Source: Myceligenerans indicum (GTDB lineage Bacteria > Actinomycetota > Actinomycetes > Actinomycetales > Cellulomonadaceae). From it: DNA of 60,564 nt. Both the position numbers and the translations under genes were made by a program. This document shows, in pieces, positions 1 to 8,802 of the stretch. The number at the start of each line of letters is the position of its first letter. Position 1 is the first letter of the stretch. The stretch is taken from positions 1-60,564 of the forward strand of contig NZ_JABBYC010000027.1 of assembly GCF_016742955.1 (NCBI RefSeq). Reading direction: 5' to 3'. The notes beneath the pieces are model-generated. The model saw nothing but the letters and a program-made list of their open reading frames with translations, had not been told where the DNA came from and searched no databases.

Positions 1-302
1 CCGGCGGGTCCTGGGCCTGCAGACGGGTCTGCAGCAGGTCCTTCGCCGCCGACCCGGCGCCACCGGCCACCGCACCGTTCACGAACTCGATGTCGGGGTG
101 CTGCTCGTTGAACACGCCCACCAGCGCGTCCAGACCGGCCTTCTCCGAACCCGCGGCCCACCAGGTGAACACCTCGACCTGGTCCGCGCCGCCCTCGGAC
201 CCGGCGTCGTCGGACCCGCCGCCGCTGCCGCATGCCGCCAGGGTCATGCCCAGGGCGGCGACCGAAGCGGCCACAGCGGCCGACTTCTTGTTGATTCGCA
301 TT
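1..302 (-). CDS. Sugar ABC transporter solute-binding lipoprotein (partial, N-terminus)
   Basis: The first 100 residues are present; the rest lies beyond the left edge. The protein opens with MRINKK, a hydrophobic stretch and the lipobox LAAC, so it should be exported and lipid-anchored. It continues with FTWWAAGSEKAG and VNGAVAGGAG, the pattern of family-1 (glucose/mannose-like) carbohydrate-binding proteins. The ATG at 302 follows GAGGGAC. It diverges from the ROK gene, which makes it a likely target of that regulator. Membrane-spanning partners would lie to the left. The family is fairly sure; the sugar is not known. Confidence 0.85.
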
Positions 303-427
303 TCGTGTCCCTCAAACCTTCGTTGGTCGGTGGATCGAACCCTCCTCCGCAGCGGCACGATCCCGGGGCAGGACGGTGGCGCGTCCGGAGGTGGCCGGGC
401 GTCTGAGGCGCCCGAGAACCGCGCCCT

Positions 428-457
428 ATCAAACGGGTATCCCGCCTTGATGTCAAG
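428..457 (-). promoter_or_regulatory. Leftward promoter and dyad for the solute-binding protein gene
   Basis: Read leftward there is a perfect -35 TTGACA (451-456), a 17-nt spacer and a -10 TTTGAT (428-433). The start of transcription would be near 421, leaving about 118 nt of leader. The dyad CTTGA-TG-TCAAG (446-457) covers the -35 box and is a plausible repressor site. The wider gap 303-573 also has TGAACG (461-466) facing CGTTCA (492-497). The boxes are read directly; the regulator (ROK or LacI) is inference. Confidence 0.6.
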
Positions 458-579
458 AAGTGAACGCAACGCCGCCTCGCTGGTGAGACTTCGTTCATGG
501 CGTGTATTCAACGCGGGCACGTGCCTGGGGCGCCCGCGATATCGCAGATGGGGCCCGCCCAGCGGTCTATTGTGTGGCT

Positions 580-1767
580 GTGCGCGCGGATCGGGTGACC
601 CCGGGTTCGCAGACCTCCCTCCGGGAGGCCAACAGAGCCCGGATCGTGAGCGCCGTCCAGCAGCGTGGCTCACTCACGCAGATCGAGCTGGCCGGCGTCA
701 CCGGGCTGTCCCCGGCCACCATCTCGAACATCGTCAAGGAACTGTCGGCCGCCGGCGTCCTTGCCACCTCCCAGTCCGTGCGCAACGGGCGCCGCGCCCT
801 GCAGGTCACGCTCGCGCGCAACCTCGGGCTCGTCGCGGGAGTCCGGTTCGGCGTGCGGTCCCTGAGCGTCGCACTGGCGGACGCCTCGATGCGCGTCCTG
901 GCCGAGCAGCGCATGCCACTCGCCGCCGACCACCGCGCCGACGTCGGGATGCGTCGCACCGCGCTGCTGGTCACCGAGATGATCGAGTCCGTCGGCGCGT
1001 CGCCGGACGAGCTGCTCGCCGTCAGCGTCGGAGTGCCGGTTCCGGTCGACCCCGCCAGCGGCGAGGTGGTCACCCTGGGCATGATGCGCGGCTGGGACGG
1101 TGTCGACGTCGCGGCCCTGTTCCAGGCCGAACTCGGTGTTCCCGTCACCGTCGACAACGACGCCACCCTCGCCGCGATCGCCGAGTACCGCTACGGAGCG
1201 GCCCAGGGGTTCGACTCCCTCGCCTACATCCGTGTCTCCCACGGCGTCGGTGCGGGCCTGGTCATCGGAGGGCATGCCGTGCGGGGCCGAGCCGGTGTCG
1301 CAGGCGAGATCGGCCACGTGTCGGTCGACGAGAACGGGCCCGTCTGCCGCTGCGGCAACCGGGGATGCCTGGAGATGCTGGTCGGCGCGACGAGCCTGCT
1401 GGGCATGCTGCCCGCCGGGGCCGGCCACCTCACGCTCGCCGACCTGGTCACGCGAGCGACCGGCGGCGATCCCGGCTGCCGCAGGGTGGTGTACGACGCC
1501 GGCCGCCATCTCGGAGTGGCGCTGGCCAACCTGTGCAACATCGTCGACCCGGCGATCGTCGTCGTCGGCGGGCAGCTCGTGGAGGTCGGGGACCTCCTGC
1601 TCGAGCCCCTGCGCACGACCCTCGGCCAGCGCGTGGTCGCGACCTCCCGGGGCCCGGTCGACGTCGTCCGCTCGGAGCTCGGCGGATCGGCCGGCGTCCG
1701 GGGCGCGCTGGCGGTCGCTCTCGATTCGGCCCGGTCGGCCGGCGTCCTCGGCGTGGTGGGATCATGA
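580..1767 (+). CDS. ROK-family transcriptional regulator
   Basis: An N-terminal winged helix (LTQIELAGVTGLSPATISN) is followed by the ROK sugar-kinase fold, with the zinc motif CRCGNRGCLE near residues 256-265. The length, about 395 aa, is normal for NagC/XylR-type repressors. The reading frame is open from 502, but GTG 574, 580 or 595 are better starts: TATTGT at 568-573 would give a transcript beginning at GTG 580, a leaderless start. It overlaps the next gene's open frame by ATGA and heads the sugar operon, so it probably senses the imported sugar or its phosphate. The exact start is uncertain. Confidence 0.85.
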   Translation: MRADRVTPGSQTSLREANRARIVSAVQQRGSLTQIELAGVTGLSPATISNIVKELSAAGVLATSQSVRNGRRALQVTLARNLGLVAGVRFGVRSLSVALADASMRVLAEQRMPLAADHRADVGMRRTALLVTEMIESVGASPDELLAVSVGVPVPVDPASGEVVTLGMMRGWDGVDVAALFQAELGVPVTVDNDATLAAIAEYRYGAAQGFDSLAYIRVSHGVGAGLVIGGHAVRGRAGVAGEIGHVSVDENGPVCRCGNRGCLEMLVGATSLLGMLPAGAGHLTLADLVTRATGGDPGCRRVVYDAGRHLGVALANLCNIVDPAIVVVGGQLVEVGDLLLEPLRTTLGQRVVATSRGPVDVVRSELGGSAGVRGALAVALDSARSAGVLGVVGS

Positions 1768-1793
1768 TCGCACCACGAGCAGGAGGGAACGAG

Positions 1794-2933
1794 GTGCCAC
1801 GAGGGCGACGACGGCGAGCCGGCCTGGCTGCCGCGCTGCTCACCGCCGGGGCCGCCGCGATGCTTTCCGCCTGCGTGGCCACTTCCGGGGCCGCGGCGAC
1901 CCCCTCGGGAACGGTGGGACTCCTGCTGCCGGAGTCCCAGACGGCACGTTACGAGGCGTCCGACCATCCCACGTTCGCGCGCGTCGTCTCCAGCCGCTGC
2001 CCGGGCTGCGACGTGCTCTACGCCAACGCGGGCCAGGACGTCGCCAGCCAGCAGGAACAGGCCGAGTCGATGCTGGTGCGAGGGGCGGACGTGCTGGTGC
2101 TCGACGCCGTCGACACGGTTGCCGCCGTCGGGATCGTCGAGGAGGCGCACCGGCTCGGCGCCAAGGTGATCGCCTACGACCGGTTCGTCGACGGTGCCGA
2201 CTACTACGTGTCCTACGACTACGAGTTCCTCGGCTACCTCATGGGGTCGGCGCTGGCCGGGGCACTCGATCCGGACGTCGACCCGGGGCTGACGACGATC
2301 GAGGCCCGGGCGGCCGCCGGGACCACGCAGGGGCCGGGCGTGCTGCTCGTCCAGGGAGCGGTCACCGACCCGAACTCCCGCGCGATCGCCGACGGCGCGC
2401 ACCGAGCCCTCGAAGGCACCGACATCGACGTCCTCGCGGAATATCACACGCCGGACTGGAGCCCCGACAAGGCCACCGAGTGGGTCGAGGCGATGCTCAC
2501 CAGATACCGCGGTCAGGTCGACGGCATCCTGGCGGCCAGCGACGGCGTCGCGGGGGGTGCGGTCGCGGCGGCCAAGGCGGCCGGCCTCGACCCGGTCCCG
2601 CCGACCACGGGCCAGGACGGCGAGCTCGCGGCGGTGCAGCGCATCGTCGCCGGGGACCAGTACATGACGATCTACAAGGCCACCGACCAGCAGGCGGCCA
2701 CGGCCGCCGAGCTCGCGGTGCGCGTGCTGCGCGGCCAGGACCCCCGCACCACGGCCGTCACCGACGGCGTGCCCACCCTGCTGCTCGCGCCCCGCGCGGT
2801 CGGGGCCGACGACATCGAGCACGTCATCGTCGACGGGCACGTGTACACGGCCGACCAGATCTGCACCCCCTCGTACCGGGCCGCGTGCGAGGCACGCGGG
2901 CTCGTCGGAGGGACCCAGGAGGAGCAAGGATGA
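1794..2933 (+). CDS. Sugar-binding lipoprotein, XylF/periplasmic-binding family 1 type
   Basis: A basic N-terminus, a hydrophobic segment and the lipobox LSAC mark an exported lipoprotein of 379 aa. The body has GTVGLLLPESQTARYE and later KVIAYDRFVDGADYYVSYD, typical of XylF-like xylose/pentose binding proteins. I chose GTG 1794 because AGGAGGG (1781-1787) sits 6 nt ahead; ATG 1764, overlapping the ROK stop, is the alternative. Its stop overlaps the ATPase start by ATGA. The substrate is probably a pentose or similar monosaccharide (inference from family). Confidence 0.87.
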   Translation: MPRGRRRRAGLAAALLTAGAAAMLSACVATSGAAATPSGTVGLLLPESQTARYEASDHPTFARVVSSRCPGCDVLYANAGQDVASQQEQAESMLVRGADVLVLDAVDTVAAVGIVEEAHRLGAKVIAYDRFVDGADYYVSYDYEFLGYLMGSALAGALDPDVDPGLTTIEARAAAGTTQGPGVLLVQGAVTDPNSRAIADGAHRALEGTDIDVLAEYHTPDWSPDKATEWVEAMLTRYRGQVDGILAASDGVAGGAVAAAKAAGLDPVPPTTGQDGELAAVQRIVAGDQYMTIYKATDQQAATAAELAVRVLRGQDPRTTAVTDGVPTLLLAPRAVGADDIEHVIVDGHVYTADQICTPSYRAACEARGLVGGTQEEQG

Positions 2934-3718
2934 CCGAGCCCATCGAGCCAGGCGCCACGCCTCCGCGCGCCTCGGGCGCCCCCGTGGTGTCGCTGCGCGG
3001 GGTGAGCAAGCACTTCGGGGGCGTGCGAGCCCTCGTCGACGTGGACGTGGACATCCACGAGCACGAGGTGCTCGCCGTCGTGGGGGACAACGGCGCGGGC
3101 AAGTCGACGCTCGCCGGCGTGCTGGCCGGCGCCCACCGGCCGGACGCCGGGCAGGTTCTGGTCGACGGGTCGCCCGTGGTGCTGGACTCGCCGGCTGCCG
3201 CACGTGCCCTCGGGATAGCCACCGTGTTCCAGGAGCTGGCGCTGGTCGACGACCTCGACGTGGTCGAGAACCTGTTCCTCGGGCACGAGGTGGGCTCCGG
3301 CGTCTTCCTCGACGAGGTGGAGATGGAGCGCCGCACCTGGCAGGTCCTCGACCAGCTCGCCGCGAGCGTCCCTTCCGTCCGCGAGCCGGTACGGGCCCTG
3401 TCGGGCGGGCAGCGTCAGGTCATCGCGGTGGCGCGGGCGCTGCTCGGGTCCCCGCGCGTCGTCGTGCTCGACGAGCCGACGGCGTCGCTCGGGGTGCGGC
3501 AGACGGCGGAGGTCCTCAACCTGATCACACGGCTGCGCGGGCGGGGGCACGCCGTCGTGCTGGTCAGCCATCAGGCGGGCGACCTGCAGGCCGTCGCGGA
3601 CCGGATCCTGGTGCTGCGGCTCGGCCGGGTGCACGGGACCTACACCGGCGAGACGTCGTACGAGGACCTGTTGGCGGCGATGACCGGCGCGGTGCTCCCG
3701 GGCTCGGGGGGACGATGA
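2930..3718 (+). CDS. Sugar ABC transporter ATP-binding protein (single ABC domain)
   Basis: This 262-aa cytoplasmic ATPase shows Walker A GDNGAGKST (52-60), signature LSGGQ (157-161) and Walker B VVVLDEP (Glu182). XylG/RbsA-type partners usually carry two ABC domains in about 500 aa; here there is one, as in FrcA-type importers, so it should work as a homodimer. ATG 2930 overlaps the binding-protein stop. The permease follows after 64 bp. Confidence 0.9.
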   Translation: MTEPIEPGATPPRASGAPVVSLRGVSKHFGGVRALVDVDVDIHEHEVLAVVGDNGAGKSTLAGVLAGAHRPDAGQVLVDGSPVVLDSPAAARALGIATVFQELALVDDLDVVENLFLGHEVGSGVFLDEVEMERRTWQVLDQLAASVPSVREPVRALSGGQRQVIAVARALLGSPRVVVLDEPTASLGVRQTAEVLNLITRLRGRGHAVVLVSHQAGDLQAVADRILVLRLGRVHGTYTGETSYEDLLAAMTGAVLPGSGGR

Positions 3719-3782
3719 GGCCTGCGAGCGCGCGCGGAGTGCGTGGGGTGGAGAGTTCGATGAGATCCGATGGAGCGCGGGA

Positions 3783-5030
3783 GTGTGGGGCCCGATGAAC
3801 GCCGACGGCACACGCGGTGGCGGGAGCACGCTCGCCGCGGTCGATCCCGGACAGGCCAGGACCCGGGTGGGCCTGCGAGCCGTGCTGGGGCAGTGGTTCC
3901 ACGGCGAGCACGGCGTCGCGCCGATCGTCGTCGGGCTGGCGTTCGTGTGGGTGGTGCTCGCGGTGATCCAGCCCGACTTCCTCTCCGCGGAGAACCTGGT
4001 CAATCTCACGCTGCAGAGCGTTCCCGTCGGGGTGATCGCGCTCGGTGTGGTGCTCGTGCTGCTGGTGGGGCAGATCGACCTGTCGGTGGGTTCGGTGAGC
4101 GGGCTGGCGGCCGCGATCGTGGCGGTCGGCACGGTGACGGCGGGCTGGCCGTTCGTCCTCGCGGTGGCCGTCGCCCTCGCCTGCGGCATGGCCGTCGGGC
4201 TCGTCTACGGCATCCTGTCCTCCCGGCTGGGCCTGCCCAGCTTCGTGATCACGCTGGCCGGGCTGCTCTTCCTCGCGGGCCTTCAGCTGCGGGTGCTGGG
4301 GCCGCTGGGCTCGATCAATCTTCCGTTCGAGTCGTGGTTCGTGCGCTCGATCCAGCAGGGATTCCTCGACCCGGCGGTGGCGTGGGCGCTCGTGGTGCTC
4401 TGGGTTCTGGCCTACCTGGCCATGCAGGTCTGGGGGCGTGAGCGCCGCCGGCGGGCGGATCTGGCGTGTGCGCCGTGGTCGCAGGTCGTGCTGCGGACGG
4501 GCGCCCTCGCGGCGGTGCTCGGTGCCGCGGTGGGGTATCTCTCCACGGCCCGGGGCGTGGGCTACTCGGTGGTGCTGTTCGTGGTCCTCGTGATCGTGGC
4601 CGACGTGGCGTTGCGGCGCACGAGGTGGGGCCGATCCGTGCGTGCGGTGGGCAGCGACAGGCGTGCCGCGCTGCTCTCCGGGGTCGCCGTGCACCGGACC
4701 GTGGTCTCGAGTTTCGTGGCCTGCTCCACGCTCGCCGCCCTGGGCGGCGTCCTGGCGGCCGGCCGACTGGGTGCCGCGAACCAGGGCACCGGGGGAGCGG
4801 ACACGTACCTGACGGCGATCGCGGCCGCCGTGATCGGGGGCACGAGCCTCTTCGGCGGGCGCGGCAGCGCCTGGTCGGCGCTGCTGGGGGTGCTGGTCAT
4901 CCAGTCCGTCGCGAACGGGCTGACGCTGCTCGACCTCGACCAGGCCACGCGCTACATGGTCACCGGCGCCGTGCTCCTGGGTGCGATCGTCGTCGACATG
5001 CTGGTGCGACGTCGTCGTCAGGAGGCTTGA
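3783..5030 (+). CDS. Sugar ABC transporter permease, XylH/FrcC type
   Basis: The 415-aa protein has about 8-10 hydrophobic segments and the branched-chain/ribose-type permease signature GQIDLSVGSVSGLAA, plus IGGTSLFGGRGS near the C-terminus. It forms the membrane channel for the preceding ATPase and binding protein. GTG 3783 has GGAG 7 nt upstream; ATG 3795 is an in-frame alternative. It ends just before the LacI gene, with AGGAGG lying at the junction. Confidence 0.9.
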   Translation: MWGPMNADGTRGGGSTLAAVDPGQARTRVGLRAVLGQWFHGEHGVAPIVVGLAFVWVVLAVIQPDFLSAENLVNLTLQSVPVGVIALGVVLVLLVGQIDLSVGSVSGLAAAIVAVGTVTAGWPFVLAVAVALACGMAVGLVYGILSSRLGLPSFVITLAGLLFLAGLQLRVLGPLGSINLPFESWFVRSIQQGFLDPAVAWALVVLWVLAYLAMQVWGRERRRRADLACAPWSQVVLRTGALAAVLGAAVGYLSTARGVGYSVVLFVVLVIVADVALRRTRWGRSVRAVGSDRRAALLSGVAVHRTVVSSFVACSTLAALGGVLAAGRLGAANQGTGGADTYLTAIAAAVIGGTSLFGGRGSAWSALLGVLVIQSVANGLTLLDLDQATRYMVTGAVLLGAIVVDMLVRRRRQEA

Positions 5031-5032
5031 GG

Positions 5033-6043
5033 ATGCCGGTGCGAGGAGCCCGTCGGCCGACGCTCGCGGGAGTGGCCGACCATGCGGGAGTGAGCCTGAA
5101 GACGGCGTCCCGCGTGCTGAACGGCGAGCCGAACGTGGCCGAGGCGACACGGGAGCGGGTCCGTGCGGCAGCGGCGGCGCTCGGGTTCCGGCGCAACGCG
5201 GTGGCGGCCGATCTCGCGCGGGGCGGCGTGTCCAAACTGCTCGGCTTCATCTCCGGCGACATCGGCAACCCGTTCTACTCGGCGCTGGCCAGCGGCATCG
5301 AGCAGGTGGCACGGGACCACGACATGCACCTGATCACGACGTCGTGCGGCGAGGACGGGGAGCGCGAGCGCCTGCTCACGGAGGAACTGCTCGAACGGCG
5401 CGTCGGCGGCCTCGTGGTCACCCCTGCCACGGGGGACCACGCCTCACTGGCCGGCGAGCTCGCCGCGGGTACGCGCCTGGTGTTCGTGGACCGGCCGGCC
5501 GACGGCCTGGTGGCGGACACGGTGGTCATCGACAACCGGGGTGGTGTCCGGTCCGCCGTACGGCACCTGAGCGATCACGGGCATCGGAGGATCGCGTTCG
5601 TCGGGGACAACCCGCAGGTGTGGACGTTCCGGGAGCGGCGTGCGGCCTTCCTACAGGTGATGGCGGAGCTGGGGAACCCGGGCGCGGAGAACTGGGTGCG
5701 GTCGGGAGCGCACGACGCCGCCGAGGCGCGATCGCTCGTCACGGCCCTGCTCGACGGCCCCGAGCCACCGACGGCGGTGCTCGCCGAGAACAACCGTGTC
5801 ACCGAGGGTGCGCTGCGCGCGCTGGCGGACGCGCCCGGTGGTGCGCGTGTCGCGCTCGTGGGCTTCGACGACTTCGATCTCGCGGACCTGCTGGGCGTGA
5901 CGGTGGTCGCGTACGACGCCGTCGAGCTGGGCCGCCGCGCGGCGGAGCTGGCGGTCATACCGCACGACCCGGCCGCTTCGCCGAGGACGGTCACGCTGGC
6001 CACGCACCTCATCCCGAGGGGCACGGGGGAGCGCCGCCCCTGA
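5033..6043 (+). CDS. LacI-family transcriptional regulator
   Basis: The N-terminal helix-turn-helix (TLAGVADHAGVSLKTASRVLNG region) precedes a periplasmic-binding-like sensor domain (LGFISGDIGNPFYSALASGIE). The length, 336 aa, is typical. ATG 5033 has AGGAGG 7 nt upstream and lies 2 nt after the permease stop, so it is the last gene of the operon. Having both a ROK gene at the front and a LacI gene at the back of one transporter operon suggests two effectors. Confidence 0.9.
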   Translation: MPVRGARRPTLAGVADHAGVSLKTASRVLNGEPNVAEATRERVRAAAAALGFRRNAVAADLARGGVSKLLGFISGDIGNPFYSALASGIEQVARDHDMHLITTSCGEDGERERLLTEELLERRVGGLVVTPATGDHASLAGELAAGTRLVFVDRPADGLVADTVVIDNRGGVRSAVRHLSDHGHRRIAFVGDNPQVWTFRERRAAFLQVMAELGNPGAENWVRSGAHDAAEARSLVTALLDGPEPPTAVLAENNRVTEGALRALADAPGGARVALVGFDDFDLADLLGVTVVAYDAVELGRRAAELAVIPHDPAASPRTVTLATHLIPRGTGERRP

Positions 6044-6165
6044 GAAGGTGCCGCGCACTCCGCCGGGCGTGACCTGGGAGCCGCTCCGCCGGCGCGGGGC
6101 CGACCGCCGCCTGTCTGTTCCGGTCCGCGGCTCCCTCCCGCCTCTCCCTCTCGGCCCTCCCTCCC

Positions 6166-6182
6166 GCTCGGCCCCGCCGAGC
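6166..6182. terminator. GC hairpin between convergent genes
   Basis: GCTCGGC-CCC-GCCGAGC forms a perfect 7-bp stem with a 3-nt loop between the LacI gene and the convergent peptidase gene. The rest of 6044-6279 is C-rich on the left (CCTCCCTCCC, 6156-6165) and G-rich on the right (6219-6228); these arms could pair as a larger structure. No coding signal is seen there. Confidence 0.5.
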
Positions 6183-6279
6183 GAGGCTCAGTCGTGAGCC
6201 CGGGTGAGCCCGGACGGGGGGAGGGAGGCGGCCGGGGCCGTGTCCGGGTGGCCGGTCCCGGCAGCCTCGCCGCGACAGG

Positions 6280-8268
6280 TCACCAGATCTTGACGCGCTC
6301 CTCGGGCGACAGGTAGAGACCGTCACCCGGGAGGGTGCCGTACGTCTCGTGGAACTCGTCGACGTTGCGCAGCACGCCGTTGCACCGGAACTCGTTGGGG
6401 GAGTGCGGGTCCACGGCGATGCGCCGCACGATCTCCTCGTCGCGGCCCTTGGACTGCCACACCTGCGCCCAGCCGAGGAAGATCCGCTCCAGCGCGCTCA
6501 GGCCGTCGATCTCGGGTGCCTCGGACAGCGGCTTGCCGAGTGCGATCCGGTACGCCTTGATCGCGATCGACAGGCCACCCAGGTCGCCGATGTTCTCACC
6601 GATCGTCAGCGACCCGTTGACGTGCACGTCCGAGTGCTCCTCGGCGTCGAGCTGCGCGGGGCGGAACGCGTCGTACTGCGCGATGAGGGCGCTGGTGCGC
6701 TTCTCGAACTCCTCGCGGTCCGCGTCCGACCACCAGTTCTCCAGCCGGCCGTCGCCGTCGTACTTGGACCCCTGGTCGTCGAACCCGTGGCCGATCTCGT
6801 GCCCGATGACGCCACCGATCCCGCCGAAGTTCACGGCGTCGTCCGCGGCCGGGTCGAAGAACGGCGGCTGCAGGATCGCCGCGGGGAAGACGATCTCGTT
6901 CATCCCCGGGTTGTAGTAGGCGTTGACCGTCTGCGGCGTCATGAACCACTCCTCGCGGTCCAGCGGCCTGCCGATCTTGCCCAGCTCGTGGTCCTGGTCG
7001 AACGCGTTCGACCGGCGCACGTTCCCCAGCAGGTCGGCCGGGTCCACGGTGAGGCCCGAGTAGTCCCGCCACTTGGTGGGGTACCCCACCTTGGGTGTGA
7101 ACTTCTCCAACTTGACCAGGGCCTTCTCGCGGGTTTCCGGAGTCATCCAGTCGAGGCCCTCGATGGACTCCCGGTAGGCGGCCACCAGGGCGCCCACCAG
7201 GTGGTCCATCTTCTCCTTGTGCTCCGGGGGGAAGTGGCGCGCCACGTACTCCGCCCCGACGACCTCTCCGAGCGCGCCCTCGACCAGCGACACCCCGCGC
7301 TTCCAGCGTTCGCGCACCTCCTGCGCGCCGGTGAGCACGCGGCCGTAGAACGAGAAGTTCGCCTCGACGATCTCCTCGGTCAGGTACGGCGCCCGTGCGG
7401 TGATCAGGTGGTACGTCATCCACAGCTGCCAGTCGAGCAGGGACACGTCGTTCCAGAGGGCCGCGAAGCCTGTCGCGAAGCTGGGCTCGCGGACCACGAT
7501 CTGGTCGAGTGCGCCCTGGGGCGTGCCGAGCGCGTCCACCCACGCGAGCCAGTCGAAGCCCGGGGCGTCCTCGGCCAGCTCGCCGAGGGCCATCGGGTTG
7601 TAGGTGAGAGTGGCGTCGCGCCGCTTCACCACGTCCCAGTGGTGCTCCGCGAGGCGGGACTCCAGCTCGACGACGCGCGCGGCGGCGTCGTCGGCGCCGA
7701 TGCCCCAGGCCCCCGAGACGTCCGCGAACGCCAGCATGCGCGCCACGTGCGGCTCGTACTTCTTGCGCACGGACGCGTACTGGTCGTCGTGGTAGTAGGA
7801 CTCGTCGGGCAGGCCGATCCCGGCCTGCACCAGGTAGACGACGTAGCGCTCGGTGTCCTTGGCGTCGTTGTCCACCCAGAACTGGACGGCCCCCGCGCCG
7901 CCTGTACGCTGCAGCGCGCCCAGGGCACGCGTGAGCTCGGCGTGATCCGCGGCGCCGCGGATCAGCGCGAGGTCCTCGGCGAGCGGCTCCACCCCGAGCG
8001 CCTCGATGCGCTCGGTGTCCATGAAGCTCGCGTACAGGTCACCGATCGGGGAGCCGGCCGGGGCGTCCGTGATGATCTCGCGGACGTGCTCCTCCGCCTG
8101 GTCGTGCAGGGCGCGGAACGCACCGTCCATCGCACGGTCCGCGGGGATCTCGTGGGAGTCGATCCAGCGGCCGTTCACGTGGCGGTACAGGTCGTCCTGC
8201 GGACGGACTCCGGGGTCGAGGGCGTCGAGGTCGATTCCCGACTTCACGGGGGTGGATTCGGTCGTCAT
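6280..8268 (-). CDS. M13-family zinc metallopeptidase (PepO/neprilysin-like)
   Basis: The 662-aa protein has the zinc site HEIGH (490-494) and the third ligand in ENIGD (Glu558), with NAYYNP upstream as in M13 endopeptidases. No signal peptide or membrane anchor is seen, so it is probably cytoplasmic, unlike the eukaryotic membrane-bound relatives. It should cut small peptides. ATG 8268 was preferred over an upstream in-frame extension because it gives the usual family N-terminus. It diverges from rpiB. Confidence 0.92.
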   Translation of the reverse strand: MTTESTPVKSGIDLDALDPGVRPQDDLYRHVNGRWIDSHEIPADRAMDGAFRALHDQAEEHVREIITDAPAGSPIGDLYASFMDTERIEALGVEPLAEDLALIRGAADHAELTRALGALQRTGGAGAVQFWVDNDAKDTERYVVYLVQAGIGLPDESYYHDDQYASVRKKYEPHVARMLAFADVSGAWGIGADDAAARVVELESRLAEHHWDVVKRRDATLTYNPMALGELAEDAPGFDWLAWVDALGTPQGALDQIVVREPSFATGFAALWNDVSLLDWQLWMTYHLITARAPYLTEEIVEANFSFYGRVLTGAQEVRERWKRGVSLVEGALGEVVGAEYVARHFPPEHKEKMDHLVGALVAAYRESIEGLDWMTPETREKALVKLEKFTPKVGYPTKWRDYSGLTVDPADLLGNVRRSNAFDQDHELGKIGRPLDREEWFMTPQTVNAYYNPGMNEIVFPAAILQPPFFDPAADDAVNFGGIGGVIGHEIGHGFDDQGSKYDGDGRLENWWSDADREEFEKRTSALIAQYDAFRPAQLDAEEHSDVHVNGSLTIGENIGDLGGLSIAIKAYRIALGKPLSEAPEIDGLSALERIFLGWAQVWQSKGRDEEIVRRIAVDPHSPNEFRCNGVLRNVDEFHETYGTLPGDGLYLSPEERVKIW

Positions 8269-8351
8269 GGCGTCAGGGTACGCGCGGCCGTCGTCGTCCA
8301 TCGTGCGGGCCGTGCTGGAGACCACCCGGGCTCGTGATGGAAGATGGTTTC

Positions 8352-8801
8352 ATGCACCTGCACATCGCCGCTGACCATGCCGGGTACGACCTCAAGACTC
8401 ACCTGGTGCAGCACCTGACCGACGCCGGGCACGAGGTCACCGACCACGGCGCCCACGAGCTCGACCCGCTGGACGACTACCCGTCGTTCTGCCTCGCCGC
8501 GGGGGAGGCGGTCGTCGCGGAGCCCGGTTCCCTCGGCATCGTGATCGGTGGTTCCGGCAACGGTGAGCAGATCGCCGCGAACAAGGTCAACGGTGTGCGC
8601 GCCGCGCTGGCCTGGTCGATCGAGACGGCCAGGCTCGGGCGCCAGCACAACGACGCGAACGTCGTCGCCGTCGGCGGCCGCATGCACACGGTCCGGGAGG
8701 CGACGGCGATCGTCGACGCCTTCGTGGCCGAGTCCTTCAGCGGCGACGAGCGCCACCAGCGCCGGATCGACCAGCTCGCCGCCTACGAGAAGACCCGCTG
8801 A
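8352..8801 (+). CDS. rpiB: Ribose-5-phosphate isomerase B family protein
   Basis: The start MHLHIAADHAGYDLK and the motif GGSGNGEQIAANKV are diagnostic of RpiB/LacA isomerases, which interconvert ribose-5-P and ribulose-5-P in the pentose phosphate pathway. The active-site loop has Glu72 where the E. coli enzyme uses Cys, the mycobacterial-type arrangement. The length is 149 aa. ATG 8352 is chosen over GTG 8334 and ATG 8337, which would only add a non-conserved MMEDGF. Its stop is 1 nt before the glycosylase start. Confidence 0.9.
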   Translation: MHLHIAADHAGYDLKTHLVQHLTDAGHEVTDHGAHELDPLDDYPSFCLAAGEAVVAEPGSLGIVIGGSGNGEQIAANKVNGVRAALAWSIETARLGRQHNDANVVAVGGRMHTVREATAIVDAFVAESFSGDERHQRRIDQLAAYEKTR

Positions 8802-8802
8802 C

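Noticed and set aside
90..1793. The upstream part of a 947-codon frame that ends with the XylF-like lipoprotein
   Set aside because: It runs through the ROK gene in another frame and is Arg/Pro-rich; the lipoprotein starts at GTG 1794 with its own ribosome site and signal peptide.
6349..8337. A 662-codon plus-strand frame opposite the M13 peptidase
   Set aside because: It is antisense to a gene with HEIGH and ENIGD motifs; composition and lack of a start signal mark it as a shadow.
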